Source of the DNA: Niastella yeongjuensis
GTDB lineage: Bacteria; Bacteroidota; Bacteroidia; Chitinophagales; Chitinophagaceae
Direction: 5' to 3'
Assembly: GCF_900110245.1 (NCBI RefSeq)
Contig: NZ_FOCZ01000006.1
Location: 1-33,514 of the forward strand
DNA length: 33,514 nt
Below are positions 32,132 to 33,514 of this stretch, in pieces. The position numbers and the translations under genes are program-made. Within the stretch, counting starts at the first letter, position 1. Each line of letters opens with the position of its first letter. The notes under the pieces were generated by a model. That model worked only from the letters and a program-made list of their open reading frames with translations. It had not been told where the DNA came from and did no database searches.

Positions 32132-33382
32132 CTACTTGCTCCTGATAGCGACTACGGGATCCATTTTAGCTGCAATAGAAGCGGGTATTATTCCCGCCAG
32201 TACGCCTACCACAATACAAATGGAAATAGCCAGTATAAGAATGCCGGGGGCAATGACTACGGCAAAACCAAAGATGGCTTTGGATGCGAGGGTGAGCAGG
32301 AAGACTATAGTTAAACCGAGTAATCCGCCCATGATGCACAGGAATGCGCTTTCGAGCAGGAATTCGGTAAGGATAACGCTGCGTTTGGCACCGATGGCTT
32401 TTTTCAGACCGATCTGGGAAGTGCGTTCGCGCACGGTCACAAACATGATATTGGCCACGCCGAACATACCCACGATCAAAGAAAGAATGGCAATGGACCA
32501 GCCGCCCTTATTGATGCCACTGAAGATCTCGCTGGCAAAACTGCTGAAGGCATCGATATCATTCAGGGCGAAATCATCTTCCTGGGTGGGTTTCAGTTTG
32601 CGAACGGAACGCATGGCGCCGGTGAGCTCATCACGAAGCTGCTCCATAGGTACAGTGGATCTGCCCTGCACCATAATGATGGGATTGCTGTTCTTTTCAC
32701 GAACCATTTGTTTCATAAATCCCTGCGGCATCAGCACGCAGTTGTCGTATTCCCAGCCGTTCACTATACTTTTACCCTGTTTTTTGATCAGTCCGATCAC
32801 CAGGGCGCGTTTGCCTTCTTTTAAAATGAGGGTATTGCCTACGGCTTTTTCGGCTTTGCCAAAAAGTGTTTCGGCAACGGTATATCCTATTACTACCACA
32901 TTGGCGGCAAAGTCGTAATCGGCGGGTTGCAGGTAGCGGCCCAGTTCAATTTCTACGGGTTGAATATTTACAAATTCCTCGGTGATGCCATAATAATTTA
33001 CATTATTGATGACGTCGTTTTCGAAACCTACATAACTATTGGTACTGATGTTGAAAGCCACACTGGAGGCGGCAGGCACTTTATGTTTCAGGATCAGCAT
33101 TTCGTCGTAGCTGGGGGAAGGGCGTTTCATATATCGCCACCAGGGATAGTCGGGACCACCGGCGTACACCCATTTATCGATGTACACGGTATTGGTGCCA
33201 AGCGCCTGAATGTCTTTTTGTACTTGTTTTTCGAGGCTGTCAACCGTAGCCAGTACGCTGATAATACAAAAAATACCAAAGGCCACCCCGGTCAGTGACA
33301 ACAAGGTGCGTACTTTATGGGATTTAAATTCCTGCCAGGTTAGGTTGAGGCTACTGCCCAGAATTTCAAGGACTCGGCGCAT
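32132..33382 (-). CDS. MacB/FtsX-type ABC transporter permease
   Basis: The start at ATG 33382 (MRRVLEILGSSLNLTWQEFK) is preferred to a TTG two codons upstream. The 416-residue protein has the MacB layout: a first membrane segment (LLSLTGVAFGIFCIISVLAT, about 30-50), a large periplasmic domain (about 55-285), and three C-terminal membrane helices forming the FtsX domain (SIAILSLIVGMFGVANIMFV; ESAFLCIMGGLLGLTIVFLL; LILAISICIVVGVLAGIIPA). RERTSQIGLKKAIGAKR is the cytoplasmic loop that contacts the ATPase, and AKMDPVVAIRSK closes the protein as in MacB relatives. The ATPase and adaptor are not in the window, perhaps upstream beyond the right edge. Such systems export or move lipoproteins, peptides or drugs. 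Confidence 0.93.
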   Translation of the reverse strand: MRRVLEILGSSLNLTWQEFKSHKVRTLLSLTGVAFGIFCIISVLATVDSLEKQVQKDIQALGTNTVYIDKWVYAGGPDYPWWRYMKRPSPSYDEMLILKHKVPAASSVAFNISTNSYVGFENDVINNVNYYGITEEFVNIQPVEIELGRYLQPADYDFAANVVVIGYTVAETLFGKAEKAVGNTLILKEGKRALVIGLIKKQGKSIVNGWEYDNCVLMPQGFMKQMVREKNSNPIIMVQGRSTVPMEQLRDELTGAMRSVRKLKPTQEDDFALNDIDAFSSFASEIFSGINKGGWSIAILSLIVGMFGVANIMFVTVRERTSQIGLKKAIGAKRSVILTEFLLESAFLCIMGGLLGLTIVFLLTLASKAIFGFAVVIAPGILILAISICIVVGVLAGIIPASIAAKMDPVVAIRSK

Positions 33383-33440
33383 AATCAAATGTAATATGAA
33401 TCACCTGATTTTAAAAGTGGCTGTGTGTTAAGTGGAAGGG

Positions 33441-33514
33441 GGCAGAGGGCAGAAGGCAGAGGGCAGAGATGAAAGGCAATAGGGAAGGGGGCAGAGGGCA
33501 GAAGGCAGAGGGCA
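33441..33514 (+). repeat. GGCAGAR heptamer array, runs to the window edge
   Basis: Four units at 33441-33468, a degenerate spacer at 33469-33489, then three units and a partial one at 33490-33514. The phase is broken only by the spacer. It is the same family as the arrays at 25662 and 31971, and the two larger arrays flank the ABC permease gene on both sides. Confidence 0.9.

Overview
The window looks like a chromosome segment from a Bacteroidota bacterium, most likely of the Chitinophagaceae type. This is inferred from the TAnnTTTG-like -7 promoter boxes, the lack of clear Shine-Dalgarno sites, the single-domain AraC regulators, the ECF sigma/anti-sigma pair, the CHAT-TPR protein and the dispersed intergenic heptamer repeats. 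No search was run, so the taxon is an inference. The left two thirds (about 1-21 kb) read as AT-rich accessory DNA. The right third is visibly richer in G+C and carries housekeeping genes.

Region 1 (1-6.5 kb): the right end of an IS21-family element (3' part of istB plus two tandem 21-bp terminal repeats) has inserted into the 3' end of a large PIN-nuclease gene. Upstream on the minus strand lie a DUF5677-like protein, a protein with a HEPN-type RNxxxH motif, a small zinc-ribbon protein and a zinc-finger/RES-domain protein preceded by a palindrome. This looks like a toxin/defence cluster.

Region 2 (7-13.3 kb): an overlapping pair (small unknown plus DUF4417-like) is followed by a Gabija-like pair, an OLD ATPase-TOPRIM nuclease overlapping a short UvrD-type helicase. 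A convergent 570-residue orphan protein with a PD-(D/E)XK nuclease motif follows. Together with region 1 this forms a defence island.

Region 3 (13.3-19.5 kb): an XRE regulator diverges from a plus-strand series: MNT/HEPN-like protein, internally duplicated unknown, orphan receiver domain, coiled-coil protein, two small proteins and a large serine recombinase. This resembles the recombination module of an integrative element. The recombinase reading frame runs into a 3' tRNA fragment and that tRNA's terminator on the opposite strand, which marks an attachment-site scar.

Region 4 (19.5-23.6 kb): a small pseudogene with a frameshift and a nonsense codon, a stand-alone restriction endonuclease of the type I HsdR-N/COG2810 kind, and a four-gene minus-strand run of two AraC-type HTH proteins with two mutually similar partner proteins.

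Region 5 (23.6-29.7 kb): an ECF sigma factor and its membrane anti-sigma/repeat protein converge on a lipoprotein plus membrane-anchored TPR-CHAT protease operon. Between them lies a tandem array of three copies of a roughly 100-bp unit. The units differ mainly in a variable internal hairpin and show compensatory base changes in their outer stem. I think this is a structured RNA family and the most interesting unexplained signal here.

Region 6 (29.7-33.5 kb): trmN6-like tRNA methyltransferase, tsaD and a MacB/FtsX-type ABC permease, with GGCAGAR heptamer arrays, an AACTTTN heptamer array and a nested inverted repeat in the gaps.
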